From NCBI GenBank assembly GCA_016858145.1, contig JAEHOE010000034.1:310001-374000 (forward strand): DNA of 64,000 nt. The letters run 5' to 3'. Positions 11,737 through 22,892 of this stretch are shown here, in pieces (the stretch's first letter is position 1; each line of letters opens with the position of its first letter). This DNA comes from Edaphochlamys debaryana (taxonomy: Eukaryota > Chlorophyta > Chlorophyceae > Chlamydomonadales). Made by a program: the position numbers and the translations under genes. The notes beneath the pieces are model-generated. The model saw only the letters and a program-made list of their open reading frames with translations, searched no databases and had not been told where the DNA came from.

Positions 11737-14700
11737 GGTGTTAGGGTAGTGGGGGTGGGTGGGGGCTGAAGGGGGGGATTCCTAGGGTACGGAGGGTCAC
11801 CCCCAGTCCCTCCATGCACGGCGGCGGAGGGGCTGTGCCGCAGGGCTTGCTTGACCCCCGCCGGAGGGGTCAGTCCGCAGGGCGGGGCCCCATGTGTAGC
11901 CGGGGAAGGGATTGTCCCCAAGCGAAGACGATAAGGTGGTGAGGCTTCTACAGATTTTGAGGTGACCAAGGCAATTATGTCTTATGGTTATGTGAGGCGG
12001 ATTGAGGTTCGGCTGGGGGCCAGGATGTGAGACTATAAGGGCCACGGGTCAGGTGGCGGATTCGGACTGCTGATGTGGGCACGGAACGCGTGCCAGTGTA
12101 TGCATTCCCTTCATCCCCTTCCACCCTAAGCTTTGGGCCGCCTTTTTGCTATCGTAGATGCGTTATTGTGCCCGCAAGCAGGAGTGAGGGCCTGTTGCCC
12201 CACCTGATTCCCTTGACGCTACCGGATGTTATTGCTTCCTCTATCTGTCATATTGGTCTTTGAACTGAGGCCCGCACGCAACCCAGTGCCGTGCGGGCCG
12301 TGTGCGCGTGGATTGTATGTGTGGGTTCTGTGCGAATCAAAGAAAGTGACCGCTGTATCTGCTCTATGTTACCGGGCGTGGACCGGTACGCGTGTGGGTG
12401 TGTGTGTGCCTTACTAGGGGGCGAGGTTCCGATGGTCCCATGCGCTGTACGGATGGACCTGCATCAGGTGCTGCACGCTAGGGCACTCCCGTGCAGCAGC
12501 TTAGCGGGGATGGCTGATGAGTTGCTGGGTAGGTGCACGCGGCGGCAGCCGACATTGGCGCCGCATGCGCAGCTCGCACAGGGGTGGGGGTTAGGGCCTG
12601 TGCATGGCCCGTGGGTCCAGTGGACTAGTCCCGTCCCCTCCCAGGTTGATCTGAGGCTGCTCAAGTTGCTTGGGCATTGTAACACATCAAGGGTTGCTGC
12701 TGCCATTGCGCTCGTGCCCCGCACCCTCGTGTGGGCGCAGCCTACCACACCCTTGCTCTCAACGCTCTGCCCCGCCCGGGCATCCAGCGCCTTCCAGCGT
12801 AGGACCACCCGGAGCTGCAGCTTCCCACGTAGCTTGGTGCTAGTAGCAGGGGGCTGCGCCAGAGGGATCACAGCAGAGCACTGTGGCATACGGAACCTAG
12901 GTCTCGAGAGAACATGCATGCATGAAGCCCTTAGCATGCGGCTGTCTGTCCTCTGTGAGCTGGCCTGCGGCGTGGGCATCTGCCTTCGTCCAAATGTGGG
13001 CCGTAGTGGGTATGGCGCCGGTCTGAAACAGGGTTAAACGGCACGGCCTGGCTAGGGGTCTTCTCGAACCGGTGCAAATCTGGATCTCTGGCCATGAACC
13101 CGTCGTGCAAAGTCCGTTAATCGTGGGTTTTGTTCGAGGGGTCTGGCCGGCCAACCCGCCCAACCCGACCTCGCCGGAAGTGCTCCCTAACCCCTCCGCA
13201 TAGTTTCTATGGTTTTCTCATAGCACTTGCGGCACCCTTTTGCTCACGACACGCGTTTGCACGGGGGGCATGGGGGTTTAAAGCAAAGCGCAATGCAGCG
13301 CAGAGCACGATGGCACGCTTGGCTCCAGGCATGGGGGGCATGGCAGGGGTGGGGCAGGGGGGCGGGGCAGGGAGAATCCAGGTTGTGCTGGCCCTCCAAT
13401 CCACTTACGTTGGCTGTCCAATTCCCTGGCCAGTCCAATCCTAAGTTAAGCGGCCCCCACGAATCGGGTGCCACACGCCCGGACAGGAATTCCCCGGTGT
13501 CACCCCTCATGCATGGCGTTGGGGGGGGGGGGGGCAGAGGCGATGGGCAATTTGGCAGGGGGCAGTTCATGATGTGTGCTGGCTACTCAAGCTACTAGTT
13601 ACACAACACACGTCTTCACTCGTTCCTTTCCGTCTTCTCTCGCGACTCAAGCGTCTCAGCTGTCTCCATGCTTGCGAGGCCCCGACGAGTCCACCCAAAG
13701 CTTACGCAAATTGACGCAATGGAAAGACAAACTACAGCAAAGGCGGACTTAGGTGAAGCTCACGGTCGTTCTGCAAGCAAAGGTGGAGCAGCAGTGCACT
13801 GCCCACAGCTGCCCTTGCGGCCGTGTGGTCTTCCACAGCCAAGGCAGCAATTGAGGCCACCGCAGTAGATGATAATTGCCGCGCCTCCCGTGGCGGCAAA
13901 GGCCAGTTGGCAAGCGATGGTGAACGACGTGGGCGCCACCAAGCGCCAAGTCCGCACGCTTGCGGCGTTTACAAGGTGCGTGCACCTCAAAGGGCCTGAA
14001 CAAGAGCCCTCAGCGCCCGCAGCCTATTCCAGGAAGAAAGCTGACAGCCGATGGCAGCACCGTGCTCTGCTAGGGCCTTGAAGCATCACAGAGGAAGCAG
14101 TGACACCAGGGGTGCACGCAATCCTTCGATCCCCGTGTTATGATATCGACTGACTTGCACCGCAGTCGAGGAAGCAAACCACAGCTCGGCTCGCTCTCTG
14201 CGGAGCTCTGGTTATGGCATGTGGGCATCGGGGGGGGGGGCTTATCGACCGACGCGGGCGCGGGGTGGCTTCCGCCGGCACCCCCCTCCAGCCCAGCTGC
14301 ACGAGGGATGGCACCGTGTCTCTACAGGGCCCTTCACCGAGCCCGATGAACGGTGAACACAGCCGTTTGGTCTTCGTATGTTGCGGGCTGAGCATATGGC
14401 CGACCTGCTCAGGGGAGCCCACTGCGGCGGGGTGCCGTAATGCGAGCCTGCCGCGGGCCCAGCGGGCCGACCAGCCAGCGCACGGGCTGCACTGTTCGCG
14501 CCGTGTATTGCCTTTCCTGGGCCCGAGAGAAGTAAGCGTTGTTGTTATGTGATTCGTCGCGGACAGAGTCCGCTCTTGCGCGGGTGGCTGGACGAGTGTC
14601 GGGCTATGTTTCAGGGTGTTCAGGGTTTGGGGTTTAGGCTTGGAGGGAGGCCTCCCTACGGTCCAGCGATCCGGCCCGGCCTGGTTACCAATCCCTTCAA

Positions 14701-15289
14701 CCTGTACAGTCTGTGATAGGTCACCGTGCTTCTATGGACTGAGTGCGCGCAGGGGCGCTCTATCTAGACTGCTCTGTTTGGGTGGACGAGCGGGCCCTTT
14801 GCATGCCGGAGCACTTCCTAGCTACGGCGGCGCGCGCGGTGCACCCGCCAGCGGATGATATCCGAAGCTCAGGGCCGGTGTCCTTGCAAGGATAGTTGTG
14901 ACTCAATACGATGGCTTTGCGTGGCCGCATGGGCCGCGTTGCGGGTACTACTTGCCGAGCCGTCCGTGTTCTGCTGGTCCGTGTCCGTGTTGACGAGCAG
15001 GGTTGGTTATGTAGTAGGTATCACTCGCTCAGTTGATTCGGTAATAGACAAAGACCCCTGACACACACCAGATGCGTTCACACGCTCTCCTGCGCTACTG
15101 CATCCGACGCTGCGTGGCAGGCACTAGTGGCGCTCTCTAGTGGTTGCGCACGGGCATGTTAGGCAAGTACGGAGGACCGTGTCCGTGCAGCGCAATGTCG
15201 GGTCCGGGTCCGGGTCCGTGTTGACGAGCGGTGGTAGGTGGTTGCATCCCCATACGGTACTTAAGGTGCAGGCCCAAGTCGGCAGTAGT
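11737..15289. other. Intergenic region without a recognisable gene
   Basis: GC content falls here relative to the coding regions and open frames are short. TGTAA occurs near 12679, and text around 12.0-12.7 kb resembles algal 3' UTR. A homopolymeric G run of about 14 bases lies near 13522. A 76-codon minus-strand frame at 13760-13990 encodes one hydrophobic stretch followed by a Cys-rich tail, but has no supporting context. The promoter of the HYR/PxKF gene should lie in the last few hundred bases. Confidence 0.4.
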
Positions 15290-18200
15290 ATGGAGCCTGC
15301 CTTGTCTACCTTGCGAGCGCAACTTGCCATGTCAACAATGGGTCTGAGGTGTGCGGCGGGCCGCCCCAGCAGGGCCTGGGCGTCGTCGGGCTTTATCGCC
15401 GTCGTCGTCATCGCTCTTGCCGCTCTCGTCAGTGCTGGTCGCGACCGTGAGTGCACCAATGGGAAAAAGGAAGGATGGCTTACTTGCCGCGTGCTGGCTT
15501 GCAGTCTCGCCGTACTCGCCGTCTTACCCCGAGCTTCCCCCGCTGCGCCCGCAGTCAAGCAGGATGGGCCCTGCGGCGGCTGCAGGCCTTCCGCCGTGTG
15601 CGATGCCGACCTGGGTCGCTGCGTGTGCCCCGCCGGGCTTCCCACCACTGCCGCCATGCTGGACAGCGGCGAATGCGTTGGTGAGCGAGCAGTCAGAGCT
15701 TGTTGCCACTTGCCTTTGCTGCCTTGACTGGTAGGAGGGGGCGCGGCTTTCTGGCCCTGCTGCCTACGCTGCCTCGCTCTGCGCCCCGGCCCCCGCGCGC
15801 CGTTGCCCCTCACCATCCACGAACCCACCTTTCTCCGCCATGCAGACCTCCGCGCCCACCCCGAGGCCGTGGCTCAAATCGTGCCTGGGCCCCCCGCTCC
15901 GCTGACCGCAACTGCTGCCGCCGATGGCTCCCGCCGGCGCGCCCAGGCCAGCGCCAAGCCCACGCTCTGGCTCATCCAGGGTACGCGTGTCGGGTTTGGT
16001 CTGCGATGGCATTGCTCAGTTGTCTGGGCTAACTTGCATTACTTGCATGCGTTACCTCCCCCAGACACGTTGCCCTGGAACCTTAACAAGAACTACGACT
16101 CCGCTATTGCGCTTGGCTGGACCGAGGGTGTGGACTTCTTCGTCAAGCCCTCCTCTGACCTGTTCACCGCGACCTTTCCCGAGGTCCGGGCCCTGTGGTT
16201 CGGGTCTGTGGAGAACGGCTGTGAGATCACCGAGCCCAACATGGACGCGGCTGAGGCGGTGGTCCGCAACTTTGTTGCTGCGGGCGGCACGCTGGTACGT
16301 GGCACGGCAAGGTTGCCGCAACAGACGCACCCTTGCAGACCGTACATACGCCTGATTCCTACCTGCCCTCGCTTGCCTGTCCGCGTGTGTACTGCCGACA
16401 GATTGTGGACCTCGCTACCAACTGCAACTTCCGAGTGAGTACTTCATCAGGCCAGCTTTATGCAGGATTTGCTGATACATGAGAGGCATGCATACCTTCT
16501 GCAGCGCCCTAGCTCTTCGTGCGTGGTGGGTCAGAGCACCCGTTTGCCGCTCTCAACCCCCAGGCCCGGATCCCCGTCACAGCCTCGACCTCGGTGGACC
16601 TGTTCTTCAACGCGGCCGGGCTTTCGAACTACGCTGAGATCTTTCCGCAGGGCGCGTCGAGGGACGCGGCTGGAGACCTGGGCACCACCCCCAACGACCT
16701 CAACGGCCTGTACGGCAGCGCTCTTTCCCACGGCACTATCCCCGAGCCGGGGGCCGATCCCATCCCTGCCCACGCCCAGGTTCGCACGGGTGCTTGACGG
16801 ATTGTAAGGCGTGCGTGTCTGCTCGGGTGTCCGCATGTCCGCGCCCCCGCTTAGCACTGCTGCCTCGCCTGCTTGCTTGCTCCCCGTACTCCCCGGTCCC
16901 ACCCAGGTGCACCTTCGCTCTGAGGCTGGAGCTGATTACATATATGGGCCGGCCCTGTATCCGGGAATGCGGCCCATCATGGTGTCGTACACGCTTGGCA
17001 ACGGGAGGGTCATTCTGGTGCGTGTGACGCTGGGCGGAGGCCGGGCCCCCGAGCCGGATGCTATGTGACAGGGGACCATGCCCACCGCACCGCCCCCGCC
17101 TAATGCTGTGTGTATCTCTGTGCATGCCGCTGCGCAGGATACCTTGACCAAGGAGTTCTACTGGTCCTGGGCTGGGCAGGTCCAGGCCAACCTTCTGGCA
17201 AGCATCCCCATCAACGTGTGCCCCGCCGGCAGCGCGCCGGACCTCGCAGCTCCCGCCACCTCGAACGCGGGGGCCACGGTGTCGTACAACTACGTGGGCT
17301 GCAACATCGCCAGCGGCTCTGTGTTCCCCATCGGTGTCACGAGCGTGACGTGCTCCTCGCCGGGCTGCCCTGACGTCACGTTCACCGTCACCGTGAAGGA
17401 CCTCACCGCCCCCGTCATCAGCGCCCGTGGGCCGGAGACCGCCGAGGCCACGTCCCCCAGCGTGAGTTGATGCCTCGCACGTTGCCAGCGGATATGTAGC
17501 TGGACAGCGGGAAGGCTGGGGGCCAGCGTTGTGGCAATTGGTGGCTGCACTCTCCCCCGAGCGGCGGGAGGCGGGGTATCCCCTTCTCCTTACCCTCTGC
17601 AAGGCCTTTGGCGTGCAAGCCCCACCTCAATGTCCTGCTGCCTTGCGCCATCCCCGTGCAGGGTGCTGTGGTGAACTACGCCCGCCCCTCCTTTACGGAC
17701 AACGTCGACGGCACGGGCACTGCCACCTGCACCCCCGCCCCGGGCAGCTTGTTCCCCCTGGGCCCGACCACGGTGACCTGCACTGCCGAGGACGCCGCAA
17801 AGAACAAGGCCGTTAGCACTACCTTTATCGTGTCTGTCGGTGCGTTAGGTTGACCCCGGCCGTTTGGGCGGGTGGCATGCCGGCTGGCGGTTGCTGTGCG
17901 CGCGGCACTTACACACCTGGGGGCTAGGTGCCTCTCTCGCTCCTGACTCCCACCGCCCGCCCTTTCGCAGTCCGCTGCTCCTGGACCGCCTTCCTGCCGC
18001 CCATCAACAACCTCGATGACAACGTTGTGACGGCCGTACAGACCCTGCCCGTCAAGTGGAACCTCGGCGGCGACTACGGTGCGTGCCTTGTTCGCTGCAG
18101 CATGCTGCCCACCGCCGCCAGCTGACCGCCCAAACCGCCTGTTGACACCTGATGTCGCCGCCGCCCGCTGTCCGCCTTGCGTGCAGGTGTGTCGACCCTG

Positions 18201-18571
18201 ATTGCGCCGGGCTTCCCTAAGTTCCTGGAGACGCCGTGCGACAGCGCCACCGCTGGGGACACCGAGGCGCCCTCTACCGCTGAAGCCATCCCGCTCAAGT
18301 ACGACCCAATCACCAAGGAGTACAACCTGGGCGTCAAGCTCGCTGACTACAAGATCAGCACTGGCAAGGTACGTACGGTCAGGGTCCGCTTAGGGTTTGG
18401 TGCCGATGCGGTTTCTGCGCGGGCCTTGCTCTGTCCTGGCTGCCACGGCCTTGATTCCAACTCTTGCTTCCGCCCACGCCCGCATGACCTCCGCTGCAGT
18501 GCTACATCGCCCAGCTCAAGTTCAACGTCTGCCCCGCTATCCGCTCTTTCAAGATCCGCGTCAAGAAGTAG
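15290..18571 (+). CDS. Extracellular HYR- and PxKF-domain protein
   Basis: Eleven exons keep phase: 15290-15680, 15846-15980, 16065-16294, 16402-16434, 16513-16779, 16907-17017, 17138-17461, 17662-17839, 17971-18078, 18187-18368, 18500-18571. The product is 676 residues. An in-frame ATG at 15329 would give 663 and is equally likely. A hydrophobic segment (FIAVVVIALAALVSA) near the N-terminus should be a signal peptide or anchor, followed by a short Cys-rich EGF-like piece (CGGC...CVCPAG). The next 280 or so residues, with strand-turn patterns such as VRALWFG and FVAAGGTLIVDL, resemble a class I glutamine-amidotransferase-like (ThuA/DUF4350-type) fold without clear catalytic residues. Two HYR (hyalin) repeats follow, about 390-470 and 470-556, with the FPIGVTSVTC / FPLGPTTVTC signatures. 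The tail has the PxKF hallmark LPVKWNLGGDYG. HYR plus PxKF is mainly a bacterial surface-protein arrangement. An adhesive or matrix role is inferred. Confidence 0.8.
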
Positions 18572-18869
18572 ATTTTGAGGATAAGAGGTTGTGCTTGGTT
18601 CGATGGAGGCATGGGGACTCCTCGCACTGCAGTTTCTCGCTCTAGCTAGGCAGGCTCTTTGGCCACCGGCACTGAGCTGTAGGAGTACTTACGCTGGGGA
18701 CCCAGGGGGACCGTACATACTAGTACAAGGCGAGAAGTATGGCTCTAGGGTGCTTGGTGCCTGGTGAACCCACGAATACGCTTTTGAGGGGCAAGGGGCA
18801 GGATGCGAAGCTCTACTGGAATTTGGGGGGTACACGATCAGTCATCATTGAAGCAGACGCTTCCGTGAA

Positions 18870-18874
18870 TGTAA
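18870..18874 (+). promoter_or_regulatory. Candidate TGTAA polyadenylation signal of the HYR/PxKF gene
   Basis: TGTAA lies about 300 bases past the stop codon at 18571. It coincides with the left edge of a dispersed repeat (18870-19021), so it could belong to the repeat instead. A second TGTAA at about 19255 is the alternative. Confidence 0.4.
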
Positions 18875-19021
18875 GGACATACCGAGGGCTATGGGCTGAC
18901 CCGCGTCCCGCGATTGCGTGCGCTGCGCCGCTTCTGCGGATGTGTCCGGTAGCCGCCAGGAGGACTCGGGGAGCCGATTTCTCAACCCGTTCTTCCCCGC
19001 GCCATCTCCCGGGGCCTGAAA
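18870..19021 (+). repeat. Dispersed repeat R1, copy 1
   Basis: About 150 bases match 20380-20535 with only a few substitutions and small indels. The shared block begins GTAAG(G/T)ACATACCGAGGG and ends GGGGCCTGAAAC. Homology starts within a few bases of the GTAAG, which looks like a splice donor. Right of the block the two copies continue differently: this one with CCCTCTACTTCGCAG, the other with CTCAGTCTCAATCGACTCCAG. Both continuations end as plausible splice acceptors. Confidence 0.8.
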
Positions 19022-19095
19022 CCCCTCTACTTCGCAGAGATAGAGCTCGCCCATCAGGGTTGCTGCTGAATCCAGACTCCCATGTGCTGCGCGGT
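19018..19095 (+). repeat. Dispersed repeat R3, copy 1
   Basis: The block starting GAAACCCCTCTACTTCGCAG and running through GCTCGCCCATCAG reappears in inverted orientation at about 54430-54502, where it abuts a truncated F-box-like paralogue. Similarity weakens but continues through the ATCCAG and CTCCCATGT segments. Confidence 0.65.
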
Positions 19096-20379
19096 CGCAC
19101 ACCAGTGTGGGGCCAGCTGGGTGGCATGGTGCGAGGCGGACGCAGGAGTGAAGGGGTGAAGCGGCGGCGGGCGCATCCGGCCGGGGGGCTCGCTTGGCCC
19201 AAAAGCCTGCCGCATCCTACAGCCATTCCCTCTTAGTTCAGGGGGGGCATGAAGTGTAATAAATACACCACGCTTTAACTTTGGAGAGCTCGACAAGAGG
19301 AGCCCAAATCCGCTTTCAGAATGAAAATCGAGGTTCTAGGAAAAGTTATGCGCCCTCGAAGTTGGGGGGAAAGGAGACACGGGAGACGAGTTACGCGAAA
19401 AGCAGGCCAGCAAATGCAACAAGTGCACTGGTCGGCAACCATCCGCAGCCCTGCTCTTGCGAGCCTAATGCGGCGTCACCTTACCAGGCAGCATAACGAA
19501 GCCCTCCAAAACCGCCCGAAGCCGTCCGAAGCCTCCCACCCACGAGTTACCTGGGGCAGGTTACCTGAGCGTGCGGGTCGAGTGCGCAGCGTCTCCGGCG
19601 GCTCGCTATAGGCCCAGACCCGCCCAGCATCATCATACAGACCTGAACGTGAAGGGGGGTGGGGGAGGGGGGTCCCGAACTTTTGTACAGCTCCCGTCCG
19701 AACTTTTGTCACAGCGGTCTGACGCAGCCCAAGGGCCCTTTCCTTGCGTAAGCGCGTGGTATCAAGGAGAGGCTGAACCGTGGGTGTGCCTGAGCACCAC
19801 AGACCATAGGGATGGTGGTCGAAGGGTGGCTGCGGGTGCCACATGTCGGCATGTCCGCGCGTGGGACACGTCACGACCGGCACTGCCACCACTGCTAGAC
19901 GTCCGGGTGTACTAGTCTGACAGTAGCTCATCATATAGGAGGCCTAGGGCATGAATAGCAAGATGCAAGGTATCGGAGAGTGGTCCATGGACGCGGGGAT
20001 GGTCAATGGACAGGACCCAAACCTCATTAGAGGAAAATGGGTTACATTATGGCCATGTACGGCAGTGTGTGCAGTGTACGGCAAGGGGGGGGTGGGGGGG
20101 TCGGGGGGGTCCGAACTTCTGTGGGGTGGTGTATGGAACTAATGTTTTTACCCCCCCCCTGCTTAGTTGTGTGAAATGCGTGCAGCCGGACTGACCCCTG
20201 AGCCCTTCCCCGACCGCCGTGATACCGCGTCCCCAGCTTCCCCGCCGTGCATGTCACAGGTGCCGGTTTATTGAAGCACTCCGCAAGGCCGTCCGGATGG
20301 TCCCAGGCAGGGGAAACTGCCCGCCTCGCCATGCGCTTATGAGGGGCGAGCGCAAGGTGCAGGATCTGGGGCTTCCTTG

Positions 20380-20535
20380 TGTAAGTACATACCGAGGGCT
20401 ATGGGCTGAGCCGCGTCCCGCGTTTGCGTGCGCCGCTTCTGCGGATGTGTCCGGTACTCGGTAGCCGCCAGGAGGACTCGGGGAGCCGATTCCTCAACCC
20501 GTTCTTCCCCGCGCCATCTCTCGGGGCCTGAAACT
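20380..20535 (+). repeat. Dispersed repeat R1, copy 2
   Basis: This copy matches 18870-19021. It opens with a textbook donor-like GTAAGT. The middle part (TGCGCCGCTTCTGCGGATGTGTCCGGTA and the stretch ending CCCGCGCCATCTC) is nearly identical in both copies. It is followed directly by the R2 module. Confidence 0.8.
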
Positions 20536-20582
20536 CAGTCTCAATCGACTCCAGCCTCATCTCGAAGCTGGTCCTTACTCAT
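20536..20582 (+). repeat. Dispersed repeat R2, copy 1
   Basis: The 47-base stretch from CTCAGTCTCAATCGACT to GGTCCTTACTCAT is repeated at 22846-22892 with one difference. On the minus strand it would open with an ATG (MSKDQLRDEAEVD) and then a stop, so coding use is doubtful. Confidence 0.75.
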
Positions 20583-21503
20583 CCCCCGGCGCTGTCATGG
20601 AGCCACGCACAAGCTTGCCTCTCACGCCCGGTTTGCGATGAGTCAAGGTATGAGTTGCACACCGCTACACGGCAATCACTTTGAGAGCTGGGAATTCGAC
20701 TTCTTCAGGCGCGATGAACTGACATCAACACGGACCGCAAAGCTCGCACTTGTAGCCTGCCATAAAATGCACTTATCCGCTTATTCGACGATATGCATGT
20801 TTGTTGCGCGAAGGAAAGCTCTCCCGCTAGCTGCGACACGAGGCCGGGGTGGCCGGACCCTCCCTGACCATCCTCGGGGCGCGCCGATAGATCCCCCGCA
20901 CTTCACGCTTTGACTGCAAGCAATTACCATAGGCCAGTTATCTCCAGGGCTCGATGCAAAGCCGTCTCACCACTGGCCCACACACAACCGAAGCTCCGAC
21001 CAACTCCGCTCCGCGCGGGAGGTGGGGCCGCAAAGCTCGGGTGTTGCAGACAACAGGCCTCCGCACCCCATAACAGTTCTATCCTCCGCGACCCCACGGG
21101 GTTGATTGTCGAATTGGACAAATAGCAAGCAATAGCACGCCTATCCACATGGCACCATAATGCGCAATTCCATACCCGGGCCCAGGCTACCTGAGACACG
21201 CACCAGCCTTACGTTGCTCACCCCTGCGTTTTGCGGCTCGCCAGCGCACTTGCGGCACGCAGTCTTTCACTGGACCCTCAGCAGTCTCCAAGCAAGAAGC
21301 CTATGTCAGTTGGGCAGTGAGGCGCACAAAACTTGTACCGAATACCGGTACGTACGTACCAAGCAACCAGCGGTATAGGTAGATTGAATAGAACCGCCTC
21401 CCACCCGCCCCCGTCGCCCCCCCTTCCTCACTCCGCAGAACCGCACACGCGCCGTACTACTTACGTGCCACACCGACCCGGAGTGCAACCGCTTGCAATG
21501 CCG

Positions 21504-22853
21504 TCAGATCCAGGACTGCTGCTGCTGCACATCCCGCCGCTGCAGAGGGGCACTGTTGCTTCCGTCGCCCAGTACAGCGGCTGCGTGAGGGGCGGCGGCT
21601 CCCGGCCGCCAGCAGTCAGCAGGCGGGCCTAGCGGGCCCGCGAGGCCCCATGCAACTTCCGATGACGCCAGCTGCTGTTTGTGGAAAGCCTGCTTGTGCT
21701 GTGCAGTCCAATGATGCCGCATAAGCGGCTGGGCGCTTGAATCCTCCGGGCACGGCGGAGGAAGCTGCTCCGCCAGCTCCAAGTCCTGCGCGGTTTGCCA
21801 CCCAGCGGACGCGCACCATACTGACGTGACGCCAGCCCTGGAGGCGCTGCTGTGCTGCCAGCCGCAAACCTGCGGCGGCGGCGCACCCCGGCCCAGCGGC
21901 TGAGTGCCCCATCCCTCGGGCTCCTGCGCCCACGGCTGCCGCCGGGGCCAGTCCGTTGCGTGGTGCTGAGGTGGTGGGGCCTGTAGCGATGGCCAGCAGG
22001 AGGAGCCAGTTCCGGGAATGGCTGTTGGGACTGGCGGCTCCACGTCAGACTGTAGGAGCTGTAGCAGCTCCTGCTCCCATTCCGCGTCCTCCGGCTGCCG
22101 GGGGCCCCAGGTGGAGCTGGGCGGCTGCCGGGCCCCAGAGCTGTACCCTGCCTCCTCGTGCGGCGGCCAAAGCCCTTCAGGCTGGAAAGCCCACGCGCCG
22201 GATGTGAGGGCGCCCGCGTTGGGGCGCCGCAAAGGGCTGCTGGCCTCCAGGCCCCAGCGACCGCCGCCAGAACCTGTGTCCCTCACCGAGCTCTCGGAGG
22301 GAGCCGAGCGGCCCCGCTGCCCCTGCTCAGGCCGCCGCCCACACGCGGACAAACTCGCTCCGGGTTGCTGCCGCCATGGGTAGGGCTCGAAGCGCTGGCC
22401 GCCGAGCGCGGCAGGTGTGAACCGCGCGGGGTCGCCGGCCCTGTTGCTGCTTGTGCTCCCCACTGTCCCTAGCTGCTCGCCGCTGACCCCGGCGCTAGTG
22501 AAAGGGCTCAAGGCCTGACTCCCACCGCCGCTGCAGCGACCGGGCATGGGGTCCCCTGAAGAACCGACCGGCGCTGCAGTTGCGGCCGTGTTGGTTGGCG
22601 GCTGCACGGCCGTGGAACTGCGGCGGAGCACACGCCGTCGTGCGGCTGCGGAGGTGTCCAGGTCCGGAACACGCGCCTCCGCTTGCTCTAGCGCCGCCCG
22701 CCGGGCGGCGGCCAGGGCAGTGTCGTCGAGGTTGGGCGGCCGGGGTGCCAGCAGGAGTTTGCCAACGCGTAGGCAGGTGGCGTAGGCGACGAGGATGCTG
22801 CCGCAGGAGGGGTCCCTTATCGCGGCTCTGGGGGTTGTACAACTCAGTCTCAA
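21504..22853 (-). CDS. Uncertain ORF of about 440 codons, unknown family
   Basis: A long minus-strand frame is open from the R2 repeat (near 22853) to a TGA at 21504. There is no ATG at its 5' end, so it would need an upstream exon. An acceptor-like CCCCCAG sits just inside the frame. The first 70 residues (SILVAYATCLRVGKLLL, then an Ala/Arg-rich helix) look structured. The rest is Pro/Gln/Ser/Gly-rich with many Trp residues. No domain was recognised. It could be a last exon of a real gene or a relic of a mobile element, since its 5' edge falls on a dispersed repeat. Confidence 0.25.
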   Translation of the reverse strand: MRLSCTTPRAAIRDPSCGSILVAYATCLRVGKLLLAPRPPNLDDTALAAARRAALEQAEARVPDLDTSAAARRRVLRRSSTAVQPPTNTAATAAPVGSSGDPMPGRCSGGGSQALSPFTSAGVSGEQLGTVGSTSSNRAGDPARFTPAALGGQRFEPYPWRQQPGASLSACGRRPEQGQRGRSAPSESSVRDTGSGGGRWGLEASSPLRRPNAGALTSGAWAFQPEGLWPPHEEAGYSSGARQPPSSTWGPRQPEDAEWEQELLQLLQSDVEPPVPTAIPGTGSSCWPSLQAPPPQHHATDWPRRQPWAQEPEGWGTQPLGRGAPPPQVCGWQHSSASRAGVTSVWCASAGWQTAQDLELAEQLPPPCPEDSSAQPLMRHHWTAQHKQAFHKQQLASSEVAWGLAGPLGPPADCWRPGAAAPHAAAVLGDGSNSAPLQRRDVQQQQSWI

Positions 22854-22892
22854 TCGACTTCAGCCTCATCTCGAAGCTGGTCCTTACTCATT
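22846..22892 (+). repeat. Dispersed repeat R2, copy 2
   Basis: This matches 20536-20582 almost base for base (TCTCAATCGACT(T/C)CAGCCTCATC...). It lies at the 5' end of the minus-strand ORF 21504-22853. Confidence 0.75.

Larger units (their letters stand above)
19096..21503. other. Repeat-bearing intergenic region, no gene recognised
   Basis: Apart from the second R1 copy (20380-20535) and part of R2 (20536-20582), nothing with coding character was found. Open frames are short and present on both strands. Runs of C or G occur near 19660 and 20085-20160. The pattern suggests old mobile-element debris. Confidence 0.4.

Noticed and set aside
11730..11770. TTAGGG-like string suggesting telomeric repeat
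   Set aside because: Only one or two imperfect units occur, with no tandem array of the algal TTTTAGGG type.
13760..13990. Small Cys-rich membrane peptide on the minus strand
   Set aside because: It has one hydrophobic stretch and a CCLGCG...CGQC tail, but no codon bias, splice context or repeat in the window. Not enough to call a gene.
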